Shown: positions 9,279-24,679, counted from the first letter of the stretch. The stretch: 33,874 bases of DNA from Zygnema circumcarinatum (GCA_037447605.1 CM074818.1:2005099-2038972), one strand, 5' to 3'. Numbers and translations: made by a program. The notes: generated by a model from the sequence alone, not told the origin.

Positions 9279-11040
9279 AAAAGAAAAAAACGGAAGGACT
9301 TAGTAAGTGGGGAGGGGGATTACATTTATGTATATTTCTGTTTTGGATTTTTTTGGTTTGCAGATTAATGAGATGAATTTTCAGGACTACATGGCGTCAG
9401 GGTCGGAGGAGGAGGGAGAGGAGGGAGAGGAATTGGGAGGGGACGAGGGAGAGGAAGAGGGAGAGGATGGGGGAGAGGAAGAGGGAGGGGAAGAGGGAGG
9501 GGAGGGAAAGCGGGAGGGGGAGGACGGAGAGGGAGTGGAGATAGGAGAAGGAGCTGAATTGAATGGGGTGGGAGATGGGAGGAGTGGGATACATAGGGTG
9601 AAGGGGAAGAGTGGTCTCTCGAAGGAGGAGAAGAGAGAGAGGATGAGGGAGAAGTATCGGAAGCTCTTGCTAGGAGGAGGGGAAAGTGCGGGAGAAGGGG
9701 GGAAGGGAGAGAGGGAGAGAGAGGGAGAGGAAGATATGGAGATCACATTCACTTCAGGGTTAAGTGAATTAAGTGAAAAATTGTTACAAAAGAAGAAGGA
9801 GAAGGAGAGGAATGAGACGGAGACTGTGTTTGAAGCATACTTGAGGAAGAGGAGAGAGAAGAAGAAGACGAAGAAGCGAGAGAAGGGAGAGGGAGGGGAG
9901 GGAGAGGACGGAGAGGGAGAGGAGAGAGAGATGTATGGAGAGGGAGGGAGAGGAGAGGAGGAGGACCCTTTCTTTGCTGTTGAAGACAATGTTTTCGACG
10001 ACCCCTTCTTCGCTTCTAGAGATGAGGAAGATGGGGAAAACCCTAAAAACCCTAAGAATTTGAAAAACCCTAAAAACTCTAGAAACCCTAAAAATGGCGG
10101 AGGGCTGGTTGATGAGAAGGCTCGGAAGAGGGAGGAGAGAGAGAGAGAGAAGAGAGAGGAGCAGAAGAGGAGAGCGGAATTGGAGCTGTTGATGATGGAT
10201 GATAACGGAGCACATGGAACGGTTAAAGGGGTTAAGTTAAAGAATGAGGAAGCTGAAAGGAGGGAGAAGGGGGGGGGAGAGAGAGAGAGTGGGAGAGGGA
10301 AAAAGAAGGGGAGAGGGCGAGGGGCGGAGGAGGAGGAGGAGGAAGACATGGAGAGATCAACAAAAGTTGATTTCGAGGATCCACGTTTTGCTCGACTGTT
10401 TGATTCGCACCTCTACGCAATTGATCCGACGGATCCACAATTTAAAAAGTGAGAGAGATCAACTTGTTGAACCCTAAAACCCTTCAAAAGTAGTAGAAAC
10501 CCTAAAGGCGTAAAGTCTCCTGAACCCCCCCCCCCGGACTAATGACTGAAATGAATGACAAATGAATGAGTAATGAATGACTAATGAATGACTAATGCAG
10601 CTTCGTAGGGTTTTCTAGGGTTTCAAATTCCAGCTTAAAACCTCCAAATAGATTTTTTTTTTTTTTTTTTTTTTTTTAGGGTTCAGTGTTTTCAGACTAA
10701 AGCCGCAAAACCCTATTTTTTTTTTGATTTTTTTTTCTTTTTGCTGGTGTGAAATTTTAGGTCTGCGGGTCAAGTCAGCATTTTGGCCGAAAAGCAGAGA
10801 CGGAGGTTCCAAGAGAATCGTACGGCGGCCAATGGCGGAGCGACACCTGGCGGAGCGGTTCCATCTGACCGTTCAGTTGCGGCCAACGGTAAACTGTCCA
10901 AGGAACGGCGAGAAAAGGCGGAACTGTCGACGTTGGTCCGTTCGCTGAAACGGAAAACGGAAGCACGTGAAACGAAGACGAGGGAGCAGGGAGGCGGGAC
11001 GAACGGGAAAAGGACAAAAGGGTTCAGGGATCCTCGGTGA
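5159..11040 (+). CDS. ESF1: ESF1 homolog, nucleolar pre-rRNA processing factor
   Basis: Nine exons: 5159-5239, 6170-6721, 7075-7149, 7446-7586, about 7685-7776, 7910-8078, 8932-9060, 9364-10448 and 10761-11040; about 867 residues. In yeast and animals ESF1 is a nucleolar protein needed for 18S rRNA maturation in the small-subunit processome. The N-terminus [20 protein letters not shown] followed by [12 protein letters not shown] matches the family's paired DxRF motifs. The core [59 protein letters not shown] and [20 protein letters not shown] is diagnostic. The C-terminus has the NUC153 motif DPRFARLF...DPTDPQFK and then [12 protein letters not shown]. Exon 2 and exon 8 are very acidic and rich in Glu and Gly. 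Only the exon 5 acceptor is uncertain (7685, 7709 or 7712), because it lies in a pure GA tract. The 10450 TGA is avoided by a GTGAGA donor at 10449. Confidence 0.93.
5240..6169. repeat. Telomere-like repeats meeting head-to-head in ESF1 intron 1
   Basis: The intron is nearly all degenerate telomere-like sequence. From 5240 to about 5875 it is the G-strand (TTTAGGG, TTCAGGG and variants). From about 5881 to 6140 it is the C-strand, much more regular: hexamers CCCTAA, with a CCCCTA variant run at about 5960-6010. The switch is near 5875-5881. Confidence 0.9.
7321..7395. repeat. (CT)n microsatellite in ESF1 intron 3
   Basis: A near-pure CT run in the transcribed strand sense lies about 50 bases upstream of the exon 4 acceptor at 7445. 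It acts as an extended polypyrimidine tract. Confidence 0.95.
8087..8850. repeat. (CT)n then (CCCT)n block in ESF1 intron 6
   Basis: CT dinucleotides run from 8087 to about 8200, then irregular CCCT/CTCC tetramers to about 8850. Both lie in the 8079-8931 intron. The tract is open in several frames on both strands (repeating Leu/Ser/Pro or Arg/Glu/Gly), but these frames are not genes. Confidence 0.95.
10037..10098 (+). repeat. Telomere-like repeat inside ESF1 coding exon 8
   Basis: The nonamer AACCCTAAA and near copies recur four to five times in frame and read as codons Asn-Pro-Lys. They give [12 protein letters not shown] then NSRNPKNGG in the acidic C-terminal half of ESF1. The sequence matches the noncoding C-strand telobox words elsewhere in this window. 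Confidence 0.85.
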
Positions 11041-12067
11041 AGGGAGGGATGGAGGGAGGGGTTTAGGGTTTAGGGTTTCGAAACTGGAGCAAGAAAAAGT
11101 TGCTTGACCTTTGGAACGAAAAAGTATTTTTTTTCCTCTCTTTCTCGCGCTCTCGCCCTTCCCCCCTCCCCTTTCCCCCACTTACCACTCTTCTCCCATC
11201 TTTCTTTTCTCTCTTCTCTCCTCTTACTCCCTCTTCCTCTCTCTCTCCCGCTCTCCCCCTCCCTCTCTTTCTCCCTCGCCCTCGCCCTCGCCCTCCTCGC
11301 CCTCCTCGCCCTCCTCGCCCTCCTCTCCCTCTCTCTCCCTCTTTCCCCCTCCCTCTCGCTCTCATTCTCCCACTCCCTCGCCCTCGCCCTCGCCATCGCC
11401 CTCGCCCTTCTCTCCCTCTTCTCCCTCTCCCTCTCCCTCTGCCTCTCCCTTTCCCTCTCCCTCTTGACTACCTTTGACTAAGCCAAGAAACATGTCCAGC
11501 TCAACAACACGAAACAGAGGGATGACTCCATAGTTCCATTTCTGCCCTTCAAGAAGAAAAATTGAATCCGAAATTTCAACTCAACGCTGCCAAGACTCCA
11601 TCATTGGCAGGACGCCAAAAAAAGACTTCAAAACTAGCCAGCGGTAATCACTCCATTTAATATAACCATATTTTTCTTTTTATACTTTGAATGTCAAAAT
11701 ATAAGCCGGTGGGCAAACAGCATAGACCCCATCCTATCCCATAAAAAATGGACTAACTAAGTAATAAAGATAGTAATTTAAGTAAAGCTGCTTAAAAAAA
11801 AAAATACTAATTGGCTCTGCAAAAGCATATTTGGCTACAATTTGCAGGCGGGGCTACAAATGATAATATTTCTGACTAAAAAAAAAAATGGCGTCTGTTC
11901 CATCTGTTTATTTACAAGGAACTAAAGGGAAAAATAAAAACGAACACTAATTTGAAACTAATTTCTCATGTGTCCTCCCTCTCCTATTTTGGTTTTCCTC
12001 CCTCTTCCCTATTTTTTTTTTTCTTTGGGGCCGCAAAACCCCAATAGAAAAATGGGGTAGAGTCAGT
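11041..12067. other. Convergent intergenic spacer ESF1/PILS
   Basis: No gene is supported. It holds a TTTAGGG doublet at 11060-11080, a pyrimidine-rich block at about 11130-11470 with a CTCGCC hexamer run near 11275-11320, then AT-rich unique sequence at 11480-12060. It must contain the 3' UTRs of both genes. Long Ser/Leu/Pro frames in the pyrimidine block are artefacts. Confidence 0.6.
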
Positions 12068-12495
12068 CTATCCGAAGAGCATGTAGAGGTAGAGCACCAT
12101 GAAGAGGGGCATGCTGACGGCGGCGACCACGTGCTGAAAGAAGAACACGGAGGAGGCCTCCTTCTCGCCGAACCCGTGGAGGCTGCAGCACGTGCCTGGA
12201 GGGAGGGAGAGGGAGGGAGGGAGAGAGAAAGGGAGGGGTAAGAGAGAGAGAGGGGTGTGAGAGAGAGAGGGGTGTGAGGGAGAGTGGGGTTTGAGAGAGA
12301 GAGGTGTGTGAGGGGGGGGAAGGAAGGGAGGGAGGGAGGGAGAGGGCTGTGAGAGGAGAGGAGGGAGGGAAGAAGAGAGGGCTGTGAGAGGAAAGGAGAG
12401 TGGAAGGAAGAGGGAGAGAGAGCAAGAGAGAGGCGGCAGAGGGAGAGAGAGAGGGAGAGGGAGAGAGAGAGAGAGAGAGAGAGAGAAAGAAAGAG

Positions 12496-12532
<37 letters not shown>

Positions 12533-15500
12533 AAAGAGAGAGAGAGAGAGAGAGAGAGAAGCGGTCTGACCTATCTCGACGGATGCCGGCATGGTGCTCT
12601 GCAGTAGCAGCGCGAATCGGAACATTGGGTCGTGCGGCGGAATGAGGCCGAAGCGCGCCGCCGCGCCTAGCACGGCCATGCCGGCCAATGGGACGCCCAC
12701 GGCGCGCGCCGCCACGATGCCGAAAGTCGTCCACGGGGGCAGGTTCGAGGACGTGGGGGCTGCCCGGAAAAAAGGGCAGGGCAGAGCGGGCAGGACAGGG
12801 CGGGCGGGCAGGCAAAAAAAATGTTAAAATACATAAAAACGAAAGGTGTGAAGGAAAGAAGGAAAAACGAAATTTAATGAGATTTTAGGGATTTTTTGGG
12901 GTTTTGGGCACCAACCAGAGGCCATGTTCCCGCCGATGACCATGAGAATGCATGGGACCAGAGCGTGCCTGCAATCAAAGAACCAAAAAAAAAAAAAAAA
13001 ATGTGAATATTGAAAATTGTATCGAGAATGTAAGGAGAGAATGTTAAAATTATAGAAACAATAAGAAGCTGGAGAAATTTCTTCTTTTTGAACCAAAGGA
13101 ACAAGAAAATTTGCAAGTATGTACCCAAAAATTGCCGCTGTGTCGGTGGCGAATCTTAGCTGCCCGTCGGGGTTGAACATCACGTGGTCGAGCGCCGGCG
13201 TGATGCCTATCAGCATCGCCAGACACTGCCCGGGACCAAAAAAAAAAAAAGGGGGGGGGGGGCGGGGCCGCAGGGGAAAGTAACGTTTTAGAAATCGGGC
13301 ACAGCTGAATCGTATCGCCAACATCGTATCGTACCGTATCGTATCGTATAAGATATACAGATAGGAGCCATATCGCGAACAACACTCGTATCGGACTTAG
13401 TAAATTTTAAAACAGAATATATCCCGATATGAACCGAATAATATCGTTCCGTTCTGAATGGACCAACCGGTCGATCCCAACCGCCTTTGAACTGTTCCGA
13501 CCCATATCGACCCAATATCGAAAGCATATCGACTCCATATCGACCACATACCGATATCGACCACATACCGATATCGACCACGTACCAACCACACTATCTA
13601 CTCATATCGAGTCCATATCAAACCTTATCGAGCCCATACCGTCTCCATACCCATCACTATCGAGCCCATATCGACCATGTATTATATCGACCCCATAATT
13701 TAACTTGCATCAACTGCATATCGACTCTTCACTAATCACATATCGACCCATATCGACCCATATCGACCCATATCGACCACATACCAACCACATACCAACC
13801 ACATATCTACTCAATATCGATACCATATCATCCCCATGTCAACCTTACATCGACCCAATATATCGACCATACACTCCTCACATATCGACCCATATCGCCT
13901 TCATATCGAGATATATCGGCCCACCTACCGCAGCGAAAAGCGGCGGGCGCAGCAGGACGGAGAGGACGGAGACTCCCACGGGCTGATGCGATTGGAGGAG
14001 ACGAGTGGTAGTGGCGAGAGGGAGAGCGACGAGGGGAGGGAGAGAGAGGGAGGAGGGGAGGAGGGGCACTGTGAGAGAGCCCTCCTCAAGCTGGCGGAGG
14101 TCGTCGGCGATGCTCGGGACTCTGTGGGGGGCCTTAAGGGAGGGCTCCTTCACGAGGACAGTGGGAGAGAAGGAGGAGGGAGGGGAGGAGGGGGGAGAGA
14201 GGACGTTGTAGACCACGCCCCACATGAGGATGGCGGCCATCTGGGGGAGGGAGGGAGGGAGGGAGGGAGGGAGGGAGGGAGGGAGGGAGGGAGGGAGGGA
14301 GAGAGACAGGGGAGGGAGAGAGGGGGGGAGAGAGGGGGGAGAGAGAGAGAGAGAGAAAAAGCGAGGGAGAGAGGGAGAAGGGGGAAGGGAGGGAATGAGA
14401 GAGGGAGAGGGGGAGAGGGAGAGAGAAGGGAAGGGAGAGAAAGAGAGGGAGGGGGAGAGAGGGGGAGAGAGAGGGGAAGGGAGAGAAAGAGAGCGAGAGA
14501 GGGAGAGGGGTTTAGAGGGAGAGGGGAAGGGAGAGGGAGAGAGAGAGAGAGGGAGAGAGAGAGAGGGGGAGAGAGGGAGACGCCAAGGAGCCACGTTTGT
14601 GCATTGTTAGATTGCATTCGATCCAACGACTCAGACCGACCACACTCTTAGAAACCACGAAACCAAAGTTTTGCCAAACGACCAAAATCAAAAGATAGTA
14701 TTCATATCAAAATCAAATTCAAAGTCAAAATCAAAAACAAAAACAAACTTAAAATTTAGAATTTAAAATTTAAAATTTAAATATTTGAACGTACCCACAT
14801 TCCGAGTGACATGTAGGCCACTCCTGCCACGTCACAGGTTTGGGGCCCTCCAAAAGGGTTCCGCGGGTCCGTACAAATCGCGGTTATGAGCACAATGGGC
14901 ATGCTGCCCTGGTTCCCTGAACGCCAAAAAAAAAAAAAAAAAAAAAAAAAAAAAGCAATGAAGGGCAATAGCAACAAAATGTTGGGCTTCTCATGGTCCA
15001 TGTTTGGGCCCACAACAACAACAACACAACAACATAGGCTTATGGTATGTAATGAAAAAAAAAACAATGGCAGTCTGAAAGAATGACAATGAAACTCCCT
15101 CTCTTTCCCCACCTCTCCTTCTCTCTCCTCTCCCTCTCGCTCCCTCTTCTCTCCCTCTCTCTATCCCACCCTCTCTCTCCCTCGCTTTCTGTCCCTCACT
15201 CTCCCCCTCTTTTTGCTTCTCTCTCCTCTTATGCCCCCCTCTTCCCCTCTCTCTCACCTCCTCTCTCTCTCACCTCCACTCTCTCTCTCCCTCTCTATTC
15301 CCCCCTCCCCCCTCTCTCTCTCCTTCTCTCTCCCTCTCCCTCTCTCTCTCTCTCTTATCTACTCTCATTTCTCTGCCTTTACCTATTCCAGTGAGTACTG
15401 CGATAAGTCGCCAATATTCGGAAGGAGCCCCTGTGACTTTAGCCACAAGGAGCCCCAAAACGCTTCCAATAATGCTGGTAATAATCACATTTACAGGAAG

Positions 15501-16548
15501 GAACCACCTGCAAATGCGCGAGGGTACAAATGGGGTATATGTTAAATAGGATTGGAAGAAGAAGATAAAACGTAGTTTAACCGATTTGAACGGAAAACGG
15601 AAACTGAGCGCATGGAACGGCAGTTGGGAGGAGGCGGACCACAAAAAGAGTTTCCTCAAGTCGATGGCTTCGCCGAGATAGACGAAAATGAAGGCCGGGA
15701 GGAAGATGCAGTAGACGAGCTGCAGGGAGAGGGAGAGACAGAGAGGGTGTGTGTGTGAGTGTGTGTGAGAGAGAGAGCGAGAGAGAGAGAGAGAGAGAGA
15801 GCGAGAAAGGAAGTGGTCGAGCGGACGAGAGAGAGAATGAGGGAGGAGACATGGAGGCTGGGGGAAGGAGGGAGAAAGAGAGAGAGAGAGGGGGGAGAGA
15901 GGAGAGAAAAAGGAGGGGGAGAGAGGTGGGCTGGAGGAGGAATAGAAGGACAGGTGGGGTGGGCAAGAAAATAGAGGAAGGGAGAGCGGAGGAGATAGAG
16001 AGGGGAGAATGAAGAGGTTAGAGTAGCAAGAGATGGGAGAAGCGGAAGCGGAGAGGGAGAGAGGGAGAGAAAGGGAGAGGGGGAGAGGGGGAGGGACAGA
16101 GAGGGAGAGAGAAGGGAGAGGGAGAGGGAGATGGAGAGGGAGAGAGGGAAAGGGAGAGGGGAGGGAGGGAGGCAAAGCGGGAGACAGCCTCCTTCATAAT
16201 AATAACCTCCTTCGTAATAAGTAAAATAATGCAGAATTCACCTAATTTCAGCAACAGTTGTTCAATTAACTTAAACATGTCTTCAAAAAGAAAATCGTCT
16301 TAAAACAACTGTATTAATTTTTTTTTTCTCACCTTGCTTAGCGCCTTCCTTGAGGAGGGCGAGAGGAGGTTGACTGAAGGGAGGGAGCAGACGAGGCCCA
16401 CTAAACCAACTAAAAGGACTTTGACTACAGGGACCAGGGAGGACTTTAACAGTAAACTGAACGGAACGTGCTCAGTACTGACACGGAAATCGAAGAATTC
16501 CGTAAATTCCGTCGCTCGGGCGGCAACTATCTCCGCCATTTGGCTCAT
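12068..16548 (-). CDS. PILS-like auxin efflux carrier family membrane protein
   Basis: Nine exons on the minus strand: 16548-16333, 15719-15640, 15507-15383, 14916-14795, 14240-13929, 13225-13125, 12968-12916, 12759-12571 and 12195-12068 (TAG). All are GT-AG with matching phase, giving 441 residues, a normal size for PIN-LIKES. Known land-plant PILS proteins sit in the ER and control intracellular auxin. The N-terminal half carries VPVVKVLLVGLVGLV (about residues 36-50), LVYCIFLPAFIFVYLG (73-88), WWFLPVN (99-105) and GNQGSMPIVLITAIC (141-155). A loop of about 90 residues in exon 5 separates the two halves. The C-terminal half carries IGITPALDHVMFNPDG, then CILMVIGGNMA, then DPMFRFALLLQSTMPASVEI and a last helix pair ending YLYMLFG. 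These match the Mem_trans family in order. Auxin transport itself is inferred; some algal members may move other weak acids. Confidence 0.9.
12200..12560. repeat. GA/GGGA tract in PILS intron 8
   Basis: Purine-rich on +, so CT-rich in the sense of the PILS transcript. It fills the 12196-12570 intron, with a (GAAA)n run near 12483-12520. Confidence 0.9.
13320..13922. repeat. ATATCGACC-type satellite in PILS intron 5
   Basis: Degenerate tandem units of about 8-15 bases built on atatcgaccca / cataccgatatcgacc recur more than 25 times, including four nearly identical units at 13740-13785. The intron is 13226-13928. Orientation is mostly constant, with an atcgtatcgtaccgtatcg variant at the 13320 end. 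Confidence 0.9.
14243..14580. repeat. GGGA/GA tract in PILS intron 4
   Basis: A (GGGA)n run at 14249-14300, then GA-rich sequence to 14580. It is CT-rich in the PILS sense and abuts the exon 5 acceptor at 14241. Confidence 0.93.
15085..15360. repeat. CT-rich tract in PILS intron 3
   Basis: Pyrimidine-rich on +, thus purine-rich in the PILS sense, lying immediately downstream of the exon 3 donor (15382). The acceptor side of the same intron ends in a T-run in the sense strand (A-run at 14925-14954 on +). Confidence 0.9.
15722..16190. repeat. GA-rich tract in PILS intron 1
   Basis: Purine-rich on +, CT-rich in the PILS sense, adjoining the exon 2 acceptor at 15720. A short (GT)n occurs at about 15745-15770. 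Confidence 0.9.
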
Positions 16549-17390
16549 TTTTAATTTAAAAAAAAAAAAATAGAAGGAAAATAGAATGCTCCTGCTCAGG
16601 GTCGTATATGGGAGGGATATACTGCTAAGGGTTTAAAGGGTTTGATTAATAAAATATGAAGTGAAGGTGAAGTCAGATGATGAAGACCAGCGGCTCCGCT
16701 TCACAGCAGCAGACCCAACTTGAGCTTAAAAGCAGCGAAAGTACTGAGAAAATTTTGAAAAAATAAAATATTGGTTTTGAAGAAGAGGTAATCTGGATTC
16801 TAATGCGCCCGAAATTATAATATTTGGTGCAGAAATTCTGCCTTAATAGTGGCGAGAAAAAGTGGCCTTCTGTAAGCAGGGAGAGAGATATAGCGGTGGA
16901 GAGGTCCCTTTTAAGGCCAAAGAGCGCCCCCCTCCCCTCACCTGCAATTCGGGGGGCTGATTCAAACGCATGTACGGATCACACGAGGTATCCGTACGGT
17001 AAGGTAAAACGTATTAACTGGAAATGGCCCGAATGGAAATCGGCAGTTTTATTTCTTTTTCGGGCAGTGACTAAAAGCGGTTTGGGATGATTGTGAAACT
17101 TTTCCAGGCAGGCTATGTATACATTGGAGGAGAGTTTCTTGCTTTCGGGCAGGAATAAAAGTTCTTTTCGGTTTGAAAGTTTTGTCGGGCAGACGAATGG
17201 AGCCGTTTCATTGGTTACGAAAAACATTTACAATTGGGGAAAGGATTTTTGGGCAGGTAAAATATTTTCGTCTGAAGTACCGTTTAGGGAAGTCAAAAAT
17301 ATTGCACCAGAGAGAAACATATTTCTTTCCAAAAAAATGAACAAAAGCTTATTTTTTGGAACCATAAGAAAATTTTGGAAAAATGTTTAG
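16549..17390. other. Region upstream of PILS with no recognised gene
   Basis: AT-rich unique sequence. Short open frames of 80-90 codons occur on both strands, but none shows a family motif, a splice-phase partner or a codon pattern I would trust. GTAC words occur at 16970-17000 (tgtacgg, ccgtacgg). It is likely the 5' UTR and proximal promoter of PILS. Confidence 0.45.
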
Positions 17391-17399
17391 GATAACGAC

Positions 17400-18290
17400 A
17401 TCGTACTTTTGGCGGCTAGCGGACCTCCTTTTATCCGTACAGAGTTCAGGCTGATTCGTACAATGACGTGTCGTTTCTGACGCGCCTATCCAATTCTCGG
17501 CGTGGACATTCCGGTACCAGATAACGACCTGACGTGGAAATGTACTTTTCCACGTAGGTTCAAATTTCAGCAGAATAAAAATCTCAAATTTGTGATTACG
17601 TGGCGCAACCTCATTGGTATAATGAATTTGTCCCATATTTTTCGTGACTGATCCCGACAACCGAATCTTGGAGAATGTCGGTTTTCTCATGTTTAGTAGA
17701 AAATAGGTGTTTCAGAAAGGACCAATAGACGTTTACCACGTGTATTTCTGGCGAATAATATAATGCCACGTGTAATCCAACCACTAGAAGAACTCCACGT
17801 CAACTTCTAGGTCAAGCAATATCCGTCAGCATTCGTGTGTCTGACGTGGCATAGTCGCTCCGGTCCACGGGTTTCGATCCGTCCGAGGTCCACGAATCGC
17901 GGGTAGGTCACGCCTGCCGGAAATGTCGTTTCGCACGTGTGGAGGAAAATAACCGTCCCCGATTGGCTCTCGTACGCCGCTGGACACGTGGACTAATCAC
18001 GTTAATTCGTTGCACTTGCGAACCAACCAAGCAACCGAGGGGTCGTTTTTCCCCGAAAGGTCGCTCCTCGAGGGGCGTCGGGGCTGATGACGTGGCACGC
18101 TGCCGTGGCAGGCGCGCGCCTTTTGGCATACGTGGAGGGGCGAGCGCCCATCCTCCGCGATCGTGCCACGTCAGTGTGCCACGTAGTTGTGGTTTGATAC
18201 AGTTTCTGCCGTTAATAGAGATCCTACGGTCCGTACAGTTCACGCCACCCGTACAATTCATATTGACCGTACAGTTCAAAGAATCAAAAT
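17400..18290. promoter_or_regulatory. ACGTG (G-box/ABRE-like) motif island
   Basis: About a dozen ACGTG/CACGT words lie between 17520 and 18185, for example accacgtgta, gccacgtgta, ggacacgtggac, gatgacgtggca and gtgccacgtcag. Three CCGTACA/CCGTACAG-type words follow at 18230-18275. In plants CACGTG and ACGTGGC are targets of bZIP/bHLH factors. The nearest gene that could be driven is PILS (start 16548, minus strand, about 1-1.7 kb away). An unrecognised gene between is also possible. Confidence 0.5.
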
Positions 18291-18398
18291 CTTCAAAATC
18301 CTTCATTTCTTAATTTTTCAAAGTTCAAACTTTGCGGTAGTAAGTGCGGCATGTTTTCGGGGATAAAGATTTGAATTGTTGAAATTTAGTCACGTCAC

Positions 18399-18485
18399 GG
18401 GGCACGGGTAGGGGCATATGACCCGGCATGCCCCCCTCGTCACAGAGGGAGGGGGCATGCCGGGGTCATATGCCCCGGGGCACGG
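18399..18485. repeat. Near-perfect inverted repeat flanked by 9-bp direct repeats
   Basis: Arm 1 (18411-18438, ggggcatatgacccggcatg then CCCCCCTC) and arm 2 (about 18448-18476) are reverse complements with one base inserted and a loop of about 9 bases. GGGGCACGG occurs directly repeated at 18399-18407 and 18477-18485, just outside the arms, like a target-site duplication. It could be a very small foldback element or a structured noncoding site. No coding capacity. Confidence 0.7.
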
Positions 18486-18540
18486 TCGGACCTTGCGGGG
18501 GGCCGTGCTAGGGGCCAACCCAAGTTGTTGGGTGAAGGGT

Positions 18541-18830
18541 TTCTCAGGTTGGACCATTGGCTTGGCAACCATTGGACAACCACTGGATGGCAATGATTGG
18601 ACGTCCAATGGTTGGAAACCATTGCCATCCAATGGTAGCGACCATTGACCATGCTTGTTTTAGTCCAACGGCAATGGTTGCTCGGGTTGCGAACCAATGG
18701 TTGGAACCATTATTGTCGGCAAGCATTTAATCCAATGGTTCTGATCATTGGAAGTGGTTGGCTGGGTTGCCAATCAAGGGTTCGGAACCAACCATTGGAA
18801 TGGTTCATCTACGGTGATGGTCCGACCGAA
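18541..18830. repeat. CCATTGG/CCAATGG palindromic-word cluster
   Basis: At least a dozen copies of ccattg/caatgg in both orientations occur in 290 bases, often as aaccattgg or ccaatggttgg. Neighbouring copies can pair as small hairpins. CCAAT is the core of the NF-Y site, but the density points to local repeat expansion. Confidence 0.8.
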
Positions 18831-18849
18831 TTTGTAGGTTGACGGTACT

Positions 18850-19000
18850 GACAGGGTCATGACCAAGGACATGGTCGCATGACCTCCTACGACCCATGTC
18901 ATGGCCTATGGAATTGTGGATGGTCCGTTCGTCGCCATGACCCTAATGACCATGTCATGACCCTCTCACCATCTCCGATGACCCCGTCATGACCTTCACC
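18850..19000. repeat. CATGACC/GGTCATG cluster
   Basis: catgacc and ggtcatg words recur about ten times, including a full ggtcatgacc palindrome at about 18856. The cluster directly follows the CCATTGG cluster and is distinct from it. Confidence 0.75.
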
Positions 19001-19389
19001 ATCCAATTGTTGGGTTTTGTTCTTAGCTTTTTTGCATCGATCATATTTTGACACCCAATATTTTTAGTGAACACACGTGTAACTCACCCATTGACCAAAA
19101 CTTTAACGAAAAATCTAACAAAACACTTCCACATAGAAACCCTAATTCATGATTACCAGTTTGCTCAGTTTTAGGGTTTGCACGAAATTGGCCGCATCAA
19201 ATCCATCAAACTTTCAGACCTTTCGAAAAGTTCAATTTTTAAAACAGAAATTAAAAGGACCCCCACACAGATTTCAACTAAAAATTCCAACATCGAAGCG
19301 CATATTTTTCCCGTGGCCAGCCACAAGTTTAGCTTTCATGGATCCTCCGTTTCAAGAATATAACTGAGACTGTAACGAACATGGAAACC
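19001..19389. other. 3' flank of the sorting nexin gene
   Basis: AT-rich unique sequence just beyond the sorting nexin stop, with AAACCCTAA words at 19137 and 19384. No gene is recognised. Two overlapping 60-70 codon frames (19149-19367) have no recognisable motif. Confidence 0.45.
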
Positions 19390-24043
<4,654 letters not shown>

Positions 24044-24607
24044 TCTGCCAAGCACCCCAACCTCCAACCTACAACCCTAATCCTGAACCCTAAACCTCCT
24101 GTTGAACCCTGATCCTCAACCCTACTCTTCAACCCTAACCCTGAAACCTAACCCTAATATTGAACCCTGACCCTCAACCCTAATATTGAACCCTAATCTT
24201 GAACCCTGATCCTCAACCCTAATACTGAACCCTAATTCTCATTAATATTGAACCCTAATCTTGAACCCTGATCCTCAACCCTAATACTGAACCCTAATTC
24301 TCAACCCTAACCCTAATATTAAACCCTGATCCGGAACCCTAATCCTGTCCCTAACCCTACGCTTGAACCCTATTCCTAAACAACCTAATCCCTTAACTGG
24401 GAAGTTCCCAGAATTCTGAAGGCTGGACCTAGCAGACCCTGAGCCTAGAACCCCAACCCCTGGACCGAGAAACCTGAACCCTAAAAAACCCTAAGGACTG
24501 AGACCCCTAAACCTAACCCTAATCCTCGAGGGCTTTCTCCGAGAGAGTTCGAACGGAAACCCTAAAAAGAGTGTGGGGGGAGTGCGAGAGAGAGGGAGAG
24601 AGAGAGG

Positions 24608-24679
<72 letters not shown>

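Noticed and set aside
10441-10452. TGA at 10450 as the ESF1 stop
   Set aside because: A GTGAGA donor at 10449 joins in phase to the acceptor at 10760 and restores the conserved C-terminal KQRRRF...LVRSLKRK region.
13288-13735. Tyr/Ile/Ser-rich frames on both strands
   Set aside because: They are translations of the ATATCGACC satellite within PILS intron 5.
16824-17390. Two plus-strand frames of about 90 codons upstream of PILS
   Set aside because: No recognisable motif, no splice partners and AT-rich composition like the surrounding intergenic DNA.
24060-24530. True chromosome end
   Set aside because: The telomere-like units are degenerate, internal, change orientation many times over the window and sit between genes.
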